Below, one piece after another: positions 42,716-52,110 of a stretch of DNA of 64,000 bases (position 1 is the first letter of the stretch; the number at the start of each line of letters is the position of its first letter). A program made the translations under genes and the position numbers. The DNA comes from CAVVIG01 sp050249955 (lineage in GTDB: Bacteria > Acidobacteriota > Vicinamibacteria > Vicinamibacterales > CAVVIG01), in assembly GCA_050249955.1 (NCBI GenBank), contig JBFWPN010000015.1, positions 1-64,000 on the forward strand, given 5' to 3'. The notes under the pieces are model-generated. The model saw nothing but the letters and a program-made list of their open reading frames with translations, was not told the origin of the DNA and did no database searches.

Positions 42716-43524
42716 GGGGGCTGACGCGTGCGGTGGTCGTGCTGGTGGTGCTCGCGGCGGGCACGCCGACACTCGTGTGCGCGGCACCACCCGGGACGCT
42801 CCTGCGGCTGGACACAGTGCAGGACCACTTCTACAACGGTCGCTACACCGAGGCCGCTGCGCTGGCGCAGGAACTGCCCATCCATGACGGCGACCTCGCC
42901 GTCTACGAGATGCGCACGACCGCCATCCTCTTCCAGATCCGGCGTGCCATGGGCGACGCCAAGGACCGGGGCCGCGCCTACAAGGCCTGTGCGGCCTGCC
43001 CTCGCCTCATGGCCGACTTCACCCGGGAGTTCGAGGCCGGGCGCGCCGCCGCGCGCGCGGCCGTGTCCGAACGGCCCGACGACGCGGACGCCCGCTTCTT
43101 CCTCGGGAAGATCAACCTCAACTGGGTCTGGCTGTACCTTGGCACGCTCGGTCGGCGCACGGGCTGGAACGAGTACTGGGAGGCGCGTCGCTCACTGGAT
43201 GCGGCGCTCGAGCGGGCACCGATGCACCAGCGTGCCCGCGTGGCGCGCGCCTGGATCGACTACATCGTGGACACGCGCATGCCGTGGGGGACCGAGTGGA
43301 TGCTGGGCGGAGGGGACCGCAAGCGCGCCCTGGCCGTCATGCGCGAGGTCGTGGAGCAGCGCGACGACTTCTACGTCCACGCCGAGGCGATGTTCGGCCT
43401 GTGGGACATGCAGGTGCGCGAGAAGGACCACAAGGCGGCGTTGACGACCGCGGTGCGCCTGCTCGACCTGTTCCCGAACAACCCCGAGGTGGCGCAGTTC
43501 GTGAGCCGCACGAAGCCGAAGTAG
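42712..43524 (+). CDS. secreted TPR-like protein
   Basis: This 270-aa exported protein has a signal peptide (about residues 1-25) followed by helical repeats (YNGRYTEAAALAQELP, DAKDRGRAYKACAACPRLM, RPDDADARFFLGKINLNW, KAALTTAVRLLDLFPNNPEVAQ). Two Cys close together (ACAAC) could bind a metal or form a disulphide. The role is unknown; binding of a protein partner is likely for TPR folds. It is translationally coupled to the radical SAM gene. Confidence 0.75.
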   Translation: MRGLTRAVVVLVVLAAGTPTLVCAAPPGTLLRLDTVQDHFYNGRYTEAAALAQELPIHDGDLAVYEMRTTAILFQIRRAMGDAKDRGRAYKACAACPRLMADFTREFEAGRAAARAAVSERPDDADARFFLGKINLNWVWLYLGTLGRRTGWNEYWEARRSLDAALERAPMHQRARVARAWIDYIVDTRMPWGTEWMLGGGDRKRALAVMREVVEQRDDFYVHAEAMFGLWDMQVREKDHKAALTTAVRLLDLFPNNPEVAQFVSRTKPK

Positions 43525-43534
43525 GGCCGACCGT

Positions 43535-44263
43535 CTACGTTCGCACGGTACCCGGGTCGGCGCGGCGGGCGCTGACGATGGCCATGCGCACGGCCACGAA
43601 GGTGACCAGGCCCCAGGCCGCCAGCCCGACCAGTGCGAGGAGGAACAGCATCATCGGGCGGTCCAGCAGGGCCGTCAACCGTCCGAGCTGGCCCATGGGG
43701 CCGGCGAGCGATCCGACCGTCTCGAGCGGCGCCCGCAGCGCACTCAGCTGCTCCATGGGGCCGCGCAGGTCGGCCACCGCCGCCAGACGCGGCTCGAGGC
43801 CAGACACCTGATCGAGCGACCCGCGCAGCGAGGCGACCGCCTCGAGGCTCTCGCGCATGTCGGCCACGCGCGTCATCGGACCGCCGAGGCGCGCCACCGA
43901 CTCGAGCCGCGGCCCCAGCGCCTCCAGGCGCGTCATCGGCCCACTGAGCTCCGCAACCGACTTCATCGTGGGGTCGAGCGCCGCGACGCGCCCCATCGGT
44001 CCCGACAGCGCGGCCACGTCGCGCATCGGTTGATCGAGGCGCGCGAGCGACTTCATCGGCTCCTCGAGCCGGGTCACCCCCTCCAGCGCGGGCACCAGCA
44101 CGGTCGTGCCGGCCGTCGACTTCTCGATGGCCGCCGTGTTGGCGGTGATGCTCGCGGTGCTGCCGGCAATGGCGCGGCTGTTGTCGCGGATCACGTTGAC
44201 GGTGGAGCAGCCGCTGCTGGCCAGCAGGGCCGCCAGCGCGGCCGCGCGCAAGGACATCGACAT
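43535..44263 (-). CDS. lipoprotein with 14 tandem decapeptide repeats and a C-terminal membrane helix
   Basis: The protein is 242 aa. The lipobox ASSGC (Cys19) predicts a lipid anchor. Residues 60-199 are 14 exact 10-residue units with consensus [M/L]xxVAxLxGP: every tenth residue is Met or Leu, positions 4 and 7 are hydrophobic, and position 10 is usually Pro. A membrane helix (about 204-230) and a short basic tail close the protein, so it is attached at both ends. The ATG at 44263 has a GGGAGA site. It lies 14 bases downstream of the GMC gene and could share its transcript. It could span the envelope or form an oligomeric coil, but no family is recognised. Confidence 0.75.
   Translation of the reverse strand: MSMSLRAAALAALLASSGCSTVNVIRDNSRAIAGSTASITANTAAIEKSTAGTTVLVPALEGVTRLEEPMKSLARLDQPMRDVAALSGPMGRVAALDPTMKSVAELSGPMTRLEALGPRLESVARLGGPMTRVADMRESLEAVASLRGSLDQVSGLEPRLAAVADLRGPMEQLSALRAPLETVGSLAGPMGQLGRLTALLDRPMMLFLLALVGLAAWGLVTFVAVRMAIVSARRADPGTVRT
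43667..44086 (-). repeat. 30-base-period coding repeat (14 units)
   Basis: This is the DNA encoding the decapeptide array of the lipoprotein. Units are diverged at base level but stay in strict 30-base register, with no indel across the whole block. Confidence 0.75.
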
Positions 44264-44277
44264 CTGTTGTCTCCCGT

Positions 44278-46236
44278 TCAGTACCGACCGTGTGCCTGCG
44301 ACGACGCCACCGGGCCGAGGGGCTGGGTGGCGCGAGCCTCCGCCGCGATCACGTCCGCCGCCTTCTCGCCAATCATGTACACCGCACTGACGATGAAGAA
44401 GCCGGGGATGCGGGGGAAGGCCGACGCGTCGACCACGCGCAGCCCGCTCACGCCGTGCACCTTGAAGTCGGTCGTCAGGACGCCGCCCGCATCGGGATGG
44501 CCGATCGGGCAGGTGCAGGAGGCGTGGTGCCCCCAGGCACGGTCGCGAACGAAGTCTTCCACCTGCTCGTCGTCCACGTCCGGACCTGGCACCTCTTCGC
44601 GCCTGATGAGGCCGCTGGCCTTCAGCGGTGCCGCGAGCGAGCGCGCAAGTCGAACGCCGGCGGCCACCGCCTTCAGGTCTTCGCCGCGCGGGTCGTTGCC
44701 TTCGCTGAAGTACCGGAAATTGATGGCCGGCGGCACGCGCGGGTCGGCGCTGCGGATGGTCACCTCTCCGGCCGTGTTGTTGGTGTGCGCCTTGAGCACG
44801 ACCCAGGTCAGGCAGTTCGGGTTCTCCCGCAGCAGTGAGGAATAGCCGGGGAAGTAGCCCTCGAACCGGCCGAGCAGGGCATAGAGGAACAGGTCGGGCG
44901 ACGGGGCGCCCGGCCGCGAGCGGGCGATTACGGACAGGATGGCGCCGTTGCTGGCGTAGACCCCCTTCCGATCCTTCGCCCACTCCTTGTACTGCGCATC
45001 CTCGCGCGTGAAGGTGGCACCCTCGAGCACGGACCACGACGCGAAGTTCATGCGGTTCACGACCGCCACCTCGTAGCGATCCTGCAGGTTGCGGCCGACC
45101 CCCTCGAGCGCCACGCGCACCGGAATGCCGTGCTGCGCCAGCGTGGCGGCAGGGCCGATGCCCGACAGCATCAGCAGCTGCGGGGTGTTGAAGGCGCCGC
45201 CGGCGAGGATGACCTCGCGGGCGGCAAACGCGCGGACCGTCGTGCCGGGCGTGGACGAAGGGCGCGGATGGGCGCCGTAGAGCGACTCACCTTCGAGGTA
45301 CTCGACGCCGATGGCGCGTCCCGTGTCGTCGAAGAGCACCCGTGACGCGAGGGCGTTCAGCCGGACCTGCAGCCGCGCCGGATGTGCCTTCGCCACCTCG
45401 CGCACGCGCTCGCGCGACCCGACCCGCTGGTGGTTGCGTGTGGTCAGCGGCGTGTAGCGGATGCCGATCGCATCGTCCTCGACGACCCGCCAGTCGTTCG
45501 GGTCGAGCGCGCTCTCGAGCCGGGTGCGTCGGTCGGCATCGGTGATCGCGATCGCGGGCGACTGCAGGGCCGCCTTCGCCGACTCGAGCAGCGCCTTGCG
45601 CATGTTGCGGTCCTTGAAGACCGGCTCGGCGGGGGCCACCTCGGTCTGCAGCCACCCATCCCACCCGTGACGGCTCGGGTTGAGGCCCAGCCGGCTGGCG
45701 GCCCGCTCGTCGGGCCGGTGATCGCAGCGCTCGATCCGCTCGAAGTACTCGCGCATCCGCTCGGCGCGCCAGGAGGGATCGCCTGTCAGGTCGGCGATCT
45801 GGTTCCAGTCCGCATTGTGCGGGTAGACCAGGATCATGGCGTTGTGCGCCGTGCAGCCGCCGAGGGTGGCCGCACGTGGGTAGAGAACCCCGTTCACCGG
45901 CTTCCCCTCGTGCTCCGTCCGGTACGCCGTATCCCGGAACTGCTGCGCATCGTCGGCGTAGTGCCGCACCCAGAAGTCCCAGCGGAGCCCGGAGTTCTCG
46001 GTCGAGAGGGCGTGGAAGGCCGGGACGTCGTAGTCGTCGGGCAGCGTGTTGACCTGGGGCCTTTGTGGCGTGTCGCCGATGGAGGTGCGCGGGTCGCCGC
46101 CGGCCTCGAGCAGCAGCACCGTGAAGCCGGACTCCGCGAGGCGGGCGGCCACCGTGCCGCCGCCCGCGCCCGAGCCGACCACGATGTAGTCGGCGTCGAA
46201 GGTGGAAGGCCGAGGGGTCGATTCGGGTGTGCTCAC
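44278..46236 (-). CDS. GMC-family FAD oxidoreductase
   Basis: This is a 652-aa glucose-methanol-choline family enzyme. The N-terminus has the FAD site DYIVVGSGAGGGTVAARLAESG; the middle has GGAFNTPQLLMLSGIG and GVGRNLQDRYE; the C-terminus has the active-site His region GHHASCTCPIGHP and SGLRVVDASAFPRIPGFF. The enzyme oxidises an alcohol. No signal peptide is obvious. It starts with a GTG (46236) 11 bases after the stop of the large di-heme lipoprotein gene, which could be its electron acceptor (inference). Substrate is unknown. Confidence 0.92.
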   Translation of the reverse strand: MSTPESTPRPSTFDADYIVVGSGAGGGTVAARLAESGFTVLLLEAGGDPRTSIGDTPQRPQVNTLPDDYDVPAFHALSTENSGLRWDFWVRHYADDAQQFRDTAYRTEHEGKPVNGVLYPRAATLGGCTAHNAMILVYPHNADWNQIADLTGDPSWRAERMREYFERIERCDHRPDERAASRLGLNPSRHGWDGWLQTEVAPAEPVFKDRNMRKALLESAKAALQSPAIAITDADRRTRLESALDPNDWRVVEDDAIGIRYTPLTTRNHQRVGSRERVREVAKAHPARLQVRLNALASRVLFDDTGRAIGVEYLEGESLYGAHPRPSSTPGTTVRAFAAREVILAGGAFNTPQLLMLSGIGPAATLAQHGIPVRVALEGVGRNLQDRYEVAVVNRMNFASWSVLEGATFTREDAQYKEWAKDRKGVYASNGAILSVIARSRPGAPSPDLFLYALLGRFEGYFPGYSSLLRENPNCLTWVVLKAHTNNTAGEVTIRSADPRVPPAINFRYFSEGNDPRGEDLKAVAAGVRLARSLAAPLKASGLIRREEVPGPDVDDEQVEDFVRDRAWGHHASCTCPIGHPDAGGVLTTDFKVHGVSGLRVVDASAFPRIPGFFIVSAVYMIGEKAADVIAAEARATQPLGPVASSQAHGRY

Positions 46237-46247
46237 GCGTGGTCTCT

Positions 46248-48698
46248 CTACATGCGCTTGAGGAACGCGATCAGGTCCATCTTCTCGGCGTCGCTCAGGC
46301 CTGGTTCCTCGGTGAAGAGGCTGGTGCCGAAGTAGTGCCCCTTGTTGATGACGAGGTCGGGGCACTTGCTCATCTGGAGCATGGACTCCATGATGTTGCG
46401 GTCCGTGAAGATGTCGGTGCCGCGCTTCAGCTCGCGTGTGATCTGCTTGAGCAGGGCCACGAGCCGCTTCTGCTGCGCGCGCCGCTGGTCGTCTGGCAGG
46501 TCCGCGCCGGTGAGATCCATGCTGGTGAAGAGGCTCACCGGTGTGCCCTTCGGGATCGGGCCGATCGTCACCTCGCCGTCACGGAAGAACATCGGAAACA
46601 GCCGTGAGCCGAGCCCGAGGATCGGGCGGACCCGATCAGGGATGTAGCCGCGCGGCACGTTGATGTAGCTGTCCTCGGAGGTGCGCTGGATCAGGCCCAC
46701 CCCGGGGCCGGTGATGTTCAGCTTCGTGAAGAGCGGGTCGATCTCGCGCCGCTCGGGCCAGAGCATCTGCTCGATGGACCGGTTGAAGACCCCCATGCGG
46801 GCCTCGACCGACGGGCTCGGGTTGAACGGCCCCACCGAGTTGTTCTGCAGGAACGGCGCCGTCGACCAGATCGACACCAGCGAGGCGGGCCGGGTGAAGC
46901 CGCGCCCGCCACCGGGCAGCGTATAGTCGAACTCCGCGCCGCTGAGCGGGTGCCGCAGCTTGACGGTCCCGACCGACGGCAGCTCCTTGTAGGACTGCGA
47001 CGAGAAGTTGTCCCAGATGTTGCCGGCGATGGCGTTCGTCGCAATCGGGCTGCAGACGTTGGTCTGCAGCAGTGTCGAGGGGACGCGCAGCTCGTTGGAC
47101 AGGTAGTTGTCCTTCAGGAAGTCCGTCTCCTGGGTGATCTGGCGCATCGGCACCTTGAAGGCATCGGTCTTCGTCCAGGTCCAGTACTTGTCCCAGCAGG
47201 AGAGATAGTCCTTGCCGTTGCAGTTCTCGAGGTCGAGGCCGGCCGGCATTGGCGGCAACTTGCTCGAGTGACAGCGGGCGCAGCGCTCGGCGAATATCAC
47301 CTTGCCCCGGCCCACCTGGTCGTCGGCCTCTGTGAGGTGGCGGTCGCCGCCGGGCGCGTCCTTCAGCAGGTGCGGGTCGGTACTCGAGAGGAAGAAGGCG
47401 GCCATGTACGGCGTCTGCAGCTCGGAGGCCTGCCAGTACACCGAGTTCTTCTGGGCATCGGCGATCTTGATGGGTGTGATCGGCCGGCCGCCCAGGAGCG
47501 GCTGGAAGTGGAGCAGCCACTCCTCGCTGAACAGGCCGATGTTCAGGTACACCCGGTTGAGCGCGCCGAGCGCACCCACAGAGTCGGAGCCGTCCTTCAG
47601 CACACGCGGCGTCCAGGTGGTGGCCGGCTTCTCGAAGAACTGCGAGAGCGGATGGTCCGCGGGGAAGTAGTCGTTGAACTGCCTGTTGTCCAGCTCGCCC
47701 CCGGCCAGCCGTTCCTTGCCGAACCGCTTGGCCAGGCCCATGCGCGGCCCGAGGTAGTACACCGCGTTCATCGTCCGCGGGTTGTTGATGTTGTCGCTGG
47801 AGACGAGCGACGTGTCGAGCGTGCCGGGCAGCGAGGTGCGCAGCGCCTGGTTCAGGAAGCTGCGGCCGTTGGTGCGTCCTTTCCAGTCGAAGACCCGGTC
47901 CCACCAGAAGTACTGCGCGCCCACGTTCGACGCCAGCTCCGCCCAGCGCGGGTTCTCGGGATCGACCGGCGGCTTCACCGGGTTCGGCCCCACGTGGCAG
48001 AACCCGCACGACATGCCGACCCTGTACGGCCGGACCAGGTCGCGGCGGTTGTAGTAGGACGGGTCGCGGTAGTAGCGCTCCGCGTCCCAGGCCTTCCGCG
48101 CCTTCTCATCGAAGTCCGGGTTCGGGAAGAGGCGCAGGCCCACCACACCCGACGGCTCGCCGTAGTAGGACCCGACGTCCACCGAGCGCCCGCGGGCGCC
48201 GATCTTCACGCCCGGATACTTCGTGGTGTCGGCGAAGGGGTCGGCCGGACAGGCGGGATCGCGGACATCGAGCCACAGGCCGAAGCGGTTGGGGTCGGGG
48301 CCCGTGGCCTTGCGGAAGCAGGGCTCGTTCACGAGGCCGAGGTCGTGCCAGCGGTTGTCGCGCGAGGCCGGCAGCGTGGGGTGCGACGAGAGGGTCTTCA
48401 GGAAGTCCAGCGACCCGAGGCTCTGCGCCGACAGCGTGTCCCACAGCTTGTCGTTGCCCCCGGTCCAGACGATCCACATGTTGCGGCCCTTCACCTCGTC
48501 CGGGGTGAACGGGAGGCCGCCGTCCATGTCGTGGAAGTAGTCCTCTCCCGCGGGCGGGAACGACTGCGCCGTCCGGTTCGCGCGCAGCGCTTCGTCCTTC
48601 ACCGTTCCGGGCTTCGGCTGTCCGCCCCCGCACCCGGTGAGGGCGAGGCCGGTGGCCAGCAGGAGGATCGTCGCCAGTGATTTTCCTGGAGCAGGCAT
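46248..48698 (-). CDS. large di-heme cytochrome c lipoprotein
   Basis: This 816-aa protein has a lipoprotein signal (MPAPGKSLATILLLATGLALTGC). Two haem motifs are visible: CGFCH in MSCGFCHVGPN and CARCH in FAERCARCHSSKLPPMP. In the C-terminal region, RPASLVSIWSTAPFLQNNSVG matches the sequence near the second haem of RoxA/cytochrome c peroxidase-like proteins. This suggests an extracytoplasmic redox enzyme or carrier. The ATG at 48698 has an AAGGA site; an in-frame start 48 bases upstream is possible. It sits in front of the GMC gene. Confidence 0.85.
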   Translation of the reverse strand: MPAPGKSLATILLLATGLALTGCGGGQPKPGTVKDEALRANRTAQSFPPAGEDYFHDMDGGLPFTPDEVKGRNMWIVWTGGNDKLWDTLSAQSLGSLDFLKTLSSHPTLPASRDNRWHDLGLVNEPCFRKATGPDPNRFGLWLDVRDPACPADPFADTTKYPGVKIGARGRSVDVGSYYGEPSGVVGLRLFPNPDFDEKARKAWDAERYYRDPSYYNRRDLVRPYRVGMSCGFCHVGPNPVKPPVDPENPRWAELASNVGAQYFWWDRVFDWKGRTNGRSFLNQALRTSLPGTLDTSLVSSDNINNPRTMNAVYYLGPRMGLAKRFGKERLAGGELDNRQFNDYFPADHPLSQFFEKPATTWTPRVLKDGSDSVGALGALNRVYLNIGLFSEEWLLHFQPLLGGRPITPIKIADAQKNSVYWQASELQTPYMAAFFLSSTDPHLLKDAPGGDRHLTEADDQVGRGKVIFAERCARCHSSKLPPMPAGLDLENCNGKDYLSCWDKYWTWTKTDAFKVPMRQITQETDFLKDNYLSNELRVPSTLLQTNVCSPIATNAIAGNIWDNFSSQSYKELPSVGTVKLRHPLSGAEFDYTLPGGGRGFTRPASLVSIWSTAPFLQNNSVGPFNPSPSVEARMGVFNRSIEQMLWPERREIDPLFTKLNITGPGVGLIQRTSEDSYINVPRGYIPDRVRPILGLGSRLFPMFFRDGEVTIGPIPKGTPVSLFTSMDLTGADLPDDQRRAQQKRLVALLKQITRELKRGTDIFTDRNIMESMLQMSKCPDLVINKGHYFGTSLFTEEPGLSDAEKMDLIAFLKRM

Positions 48699-48860
48699 GT
48701 CCGCGTCCTTCACGTCCGTTGTAATCTCTCGCAGGTGAAACGCCACGAGTGCCCAAACGGAACAAGAGCATGACAGAGTGTTCGCTCATGGACCAGAGGG
48801 CGTTTCACCATTCCGTGCCGCCCGCGCCGGTCGCGCACGAGCGAGGGATGGAGACCGACC

Positions 48861-50186
48861 ATGGCTGATGTCATCTTCGAGCCGCTGAGCTTTCGCAACC
48901 TCACGGTGAAGAACCGCGTGTTCCGCTCGAACATCTCGGGGCGGTTCGACAACTACGACGGCACGGGCACCCAGACCCGCATCAACTGGGAGACCAAGTT
49001 CGCCCGCGGCGGCGTGGGCGCCATCATTTCCTCGTTCGTGCCGGTCCACCCCCGGGGCCGCATCATCCCGAACTACGCCACCATCCACGCCGACGACCGT
49101 GTTCCCTTCTGGCGCAAGGTGGGTGAGGCGGTGCACGCGCACGACTGCCGGTTCATCCTGCAGCTCAGTCACGGCGGCCGGCAGCGCGACGTGCCGGACC
49201 TGGAGTATCCGAAGGGGCAGAGTTCCACCAGCAAGAAGGACCCGCTCCACGGCTTCGAGTGCGATCGGATGACCGTGGCCGACATCCGCGAGGTGGTGTC
49301 CGCGTTCGCCGAAGGGGCCCGGCGCGCACGCGAGGCCGGGCTCGACGGCGTCGAACTGCACGGTGCCAACGGCTACCTGATCACGCAGTTCCTCAGCTCG
49401 GCCATCAACGACCGGAAGGACGAATATGGCGGCTCGCTCGAGAACCGGGCCCGTTTCGTCCTCGAGGTGGTGCGCGCCATCCGGCAGCGGGTTGGCCACG
49501 ACTTCCACCTGCAGATGAAGATCAGCGCCACCGAGTTCAACAACGCGCTGCTCTTCACCAAGTTCGACGGACCGGGCAACACGGTCCAGGAGTCGGCCCA
49601 GGTCTGCCGCTGGCTCGTCGAGGCCGGCGTCGATGCCATCCATGTCTCCACCGGCAGTTCCTTCCCGCACCCGCGCAACCCGGCGGGCAGCGACCTCGAC
49701 GTGGAACTCCTGTCCCAGACCTATGAGCAGCTCGCCTCGAGCGGCACGAACACGTTCCGCAACCTGCTGCTGTTCCACAACGACGTCACCGGCGAGATCT
49801 TCCGCAAGGCCTGGCTCGACGCCGGTGTCGACCCGGACCGGATCGAGGGGCTCACGTTGCCCGACGCCGAGGTGATCAAGCGCGCGGTCAGCGTACCGGT
49901 CATCTGCACGGGCGGCTTCCAGACCGCCTCGGTCATCCGCCGTGCCATCCAGGCGGGTCAGTGCGACGCGGTGAGCATCGCGCGGCCGCTCGTCGCCAAC
50001 AACGACCTCGTGCAGCAGTTCGCCGCCGGGCGCGACCGAGCGGAGCGCCCCTGCACCTACTGCAACAAGTGCCTCGTCCACGTCGTCGAGCACCCGATCG
50101 GCTGCTACGAGGAGAGCCGCTATCCGAGCCGTGAGGCGATGCTGGGCGAGGTGATGTCGGTCTTCCGGCCGCAGCCGTTCGAATGA
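48861..50186 (+). CDS. Old Yellow Enzyme-like NADH:flavin oxidoreductase
   Basis: This 441-aa protein begins with a complete OYE TIM barrel: FEPLSFRNLTVKNRVFRSN, GVELHGANGYLITQFLS with the active-site His/Asn pair, and CTGGFQTASVIRRAIQAGQCDAVSIARPL. A cysteine group typical of the 4Fe-4S bearing branch follows (CTYCNKCLVHVVEHPIGC). The usual FAD domain after it is missing, so the electron donor site is unclear. The gene overlaps the next cytochrome (ATGA at 50183) and diverges from the large di-heme gene. Confidence 0.9.
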   Translation: MADVIFEPLSFRNLTVKNRVFRSNISGRFDNYDGTGTQTRINWETKFARGGVGAIISSFVPVHPRGRIIPNYATIHADDRVPFWRKVGEAVHAHDCRFILQLSHGGRQRDVPDLEYPKGQSSTSKKDPLHGFECDRMTVADIREVVSAFAEGARRAREAGLDGVELHGANGYLITQFLSSAINDRKDEYGGSLENRARFVLEVVRAIRQRVGHDFHLQMKISATEFNNALLFTKFDGPGNTVQESAQVCRWLVEAGVDAIHVSTGSSFPHPRNPAGSDLDVELLSQTYEQLASSGTNTFRNLLLFHNDVTGEIFRKAWLDAGVDPDRIEGLTLPDAEVIKRAVSVPVICTGGFQTASVIRRAIQAGQCDAVSIARPLVANNDLVQQFAAGRDRAERPCTYCNKCLVHVVEHPIGCYEESRYPSREAMLGEVMSVFRPQPFE

Positions 50187-51682
50187 TGCGGCCCGCACTG
50201 CGCACGTGGGTGAAGCGGCTCGGCGTGGCCGCCGCCGCCTTCCTGGCCGTGATCGTCCTGTGGGTCGTCGTGTCGGTGAACTCGGACAGCCCGGTCACCT
50301 ACGACGACATCCAGGAACACTTCAAATACGGGTCGATTGGCAGCGAGCCCGGCGGATCGCTGCTCACGCCGATTGGTGGCGTGCTGCCGCCGTACTGGGT
50401 GTTCCGCGCCCTGCCCTCGGTGTGCAGCGACAAGCTGCCGAACGGCTATGCCACGTTCGGCTTCGTGACGGAACCGGGCAGGGAGTTGCCGATCGGCGTA
50501 TCGCGCCGCCGCCGCTTCGGCGTGGACCACGTGGGGTTGAACTGTTCGGTGTGTCATACCGCCACGGTCCGCCCGAGTCCCGAGGCGCCACCCCAGATCG
50601 TGCTGGGCATGCCGGCGCAGCAGCTGGACCTGCAGTCATTCGTCCAGTTCGTGCTCGACTGCACGCTCGACAACCGGCTCACCGCCGAGGCGGTGCGTGG
50701 CCGGTTCCCGGAGGACGACGGGCCGTCGCTGTTCGAGCGGGTGCTGCTGCGGACCGGCCTCATCGATCGGCTCAAGCTGCAGACGCTGAACCTGCGCAAC
50801 CGCATGGCACCGATCCTCTCCACGTCGCTCCCGCGGTGGGGCCGTGGCCGGGTGGACACCTTCAACCCGTACAAGGCCATCCAGTTCAACTGGAACCTGG
50901 ATCACCTGCCGCCGAACGAGCTCATTGGCGCATCGGACTTTCCCTCGATTTGGAACCAGAAGCCCCGCGAAGGCATGCACCTGCACTGGGACGGCGACAA
51001 CGACTCGGTGGATGAGCGGAACCTGAGCGCGTCGCTCGGCGCCGGCGTCACGCCGGTCACCGTGGACCACCCCAACCTGAAGCGTGTCCGCGACTGGATC
51101 TGGACCCTCCCGGCTCCAAAGTACCCGTGGGCGGTCGATGCCACCCTCGCCGCGCAGGGCGCGCCGCTGTACCAGCAGCACTGCACCGAGTGCCACGCCG
51201 ACCACCGGTTCCGCGAGGGAACCACGGTGGGCGCCCGCGTCGGTCAGGTCGTGCCCATTGCTGCCATCGGCACCGATCGGCACCGGCTCGACTCCTATAC
51301 GCTCACATTCTCGATGAACCAGTACGGCCTGTACCCGGATTCGCCGTACCGGTTCTCGCACTTCCGGAAGACGAACGGGTATGCCAACCACCCGCTCGAC
51401 GGCATCTGGCTGCGGGCGCCCTACCTGCACAACGGGTCGGTCCCCACGCTGCGGGACCTGCTCGACGCGCCGGAGACCCGTCCGGCCCGCTTCTACCGCG
51501 GCTACGACGTCTTCGATCAGGCGCGGGTCGGGTTCGTGTCCGACGTACCGTCGGCCGGGGGCCAGGTGTTCACGCCCTACGACACGTCCCTGCCTGGCAA
51601 CGGCAATGCGGGGCACGTGTACGGGACGACGCTGACGCCTGACGAGAAGCAGGCCATCGTCGAGTACATGAAGACCTTCTAG
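50183..51682 (+). CDS. membrane-anchored di-heme cytochrome c (RoxA/peroxidase-like), copy 1
   Basis: This 499-aa protein has one N-terminal membrane helix (about 13-31) and two haem sites: CSVCH (121-125) and CTECH (334-338). The C-terminal half has DGIWLRAPYLHNGSVPTLRDLLDAP and PGNGNAGHVYGTTLTPDEKQAIVEYMKTF, seen in RoxA-like and other di-heme oxidases. It is likely anchored at the outer face of the inner membrane. It is homologous to the gene at 52110 over nearly its full length. Confidence 0.88.
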   Translation: MMRPALRTWVKRLGVAAAAFLAVIVLWVVVSVNSDSPVTYDDIQEHFKYGSIGSEPGGSLLTPIGGVLPPYWVFRALPSVCSDKLPNGYATFGFVTEPGRELPIGVSRRRRFGVDHVGLNCSVCHTATVRPSPEAPPQIVLGMPAQQLDLQSFVQFVLDCTLDNRLTAEAVRGRFPEDDGPSLFERVLLRTGLIDRLKLQTLNLRNRMAPILSTSLPRWGRGRVDTFNPYKAIQFNWNLDHLPPNELIGASDFPSIWNQKPREGMHLHWDGDNDSVDERNLSASLGAGVTPVTVDHPNLKRVRDWIWTLPAPKYPWAVDATLAAQGAPLYQQHCTECHADHRFREGTTVGARVGQVVPIAAIGTDRHRLDSYTLTFSMNQYGLYPDSPYRFSHFRKTNGYANHPLDGIWLRAPYLHNGSVPTLRDLLDAPETRPARFYRGYDVFDQARVGFVSDVPSAGGQVFTPYDTSLPGNGNAGHVYGTTLTPDEKQAIVEYMKTF

Positions 51683-51693
51683 GAGCAGTGCCC

Positions 51694-52110
51694 ATGTCTG
51701 TTCAGCCCGATAGTGCGGCACGCTGGTTCTCGCGGGTGGTCTGGCTCGGCATCGCCGCGAACCTGGCGCTGGCGGTGCCGACGCTGCTGCAGCCGGCACG
51801 AATGCTGGCGGTGGCGAACCTGCCGGTCACCGAGCCGGTGCTGTGGACCCGGTTCTCCGGTCTCCTGCTCATCCTGTTGAGTGCCTTCTACGTGCCCGCC
51901 GCGCTCGACCCGCGTCGCCACGGGCTGGTGGCCACGCTGGCCGTGGCCGCGCGCCTGGCCGGCGTCGTGTTCTTCGTGCTCTTCCAACCCCGCGAGTACC
52001 ACATGTTCGGCTACTTCGATCTCGCGTTCTTCGTGCCGGAGGCGGCGCTGCTCGCCGCCATGGGCTCGCAGGCCTCCAGCGGGCTGGCGCCCGCGCCGGG
52101 GAATCGCTGA
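51694..52110 (+). CDS. small four-helix membrane protein
   Basis: This 138-aa protein has four predicted membrane helices (about 11-32, 50-70, 78-99 and 106-125) with short loops. No haem motif or known family is seen. An AGGAG site (51681-51685) selects the ATG at 51694 over a GTG 6 bases earlier. It is placed between the two paralogous cytochromes and its stop overlaps the next start by one base, so it probably serves the same complex, for example as a membrane subunit (inference). Confidence 0.75.
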   Translation: MSVQPDSAARWFSRVVWLGIAANLALAVPTLLQPARMLAVANLPVTEPVLWTRFSGLLLILLSAFYVPAALDPRRHGLVATLAVAARLAGVVFFVLFQPREYHMFGYFDLAFFVPEAALLAAMGSQASSGLAPAPGNR

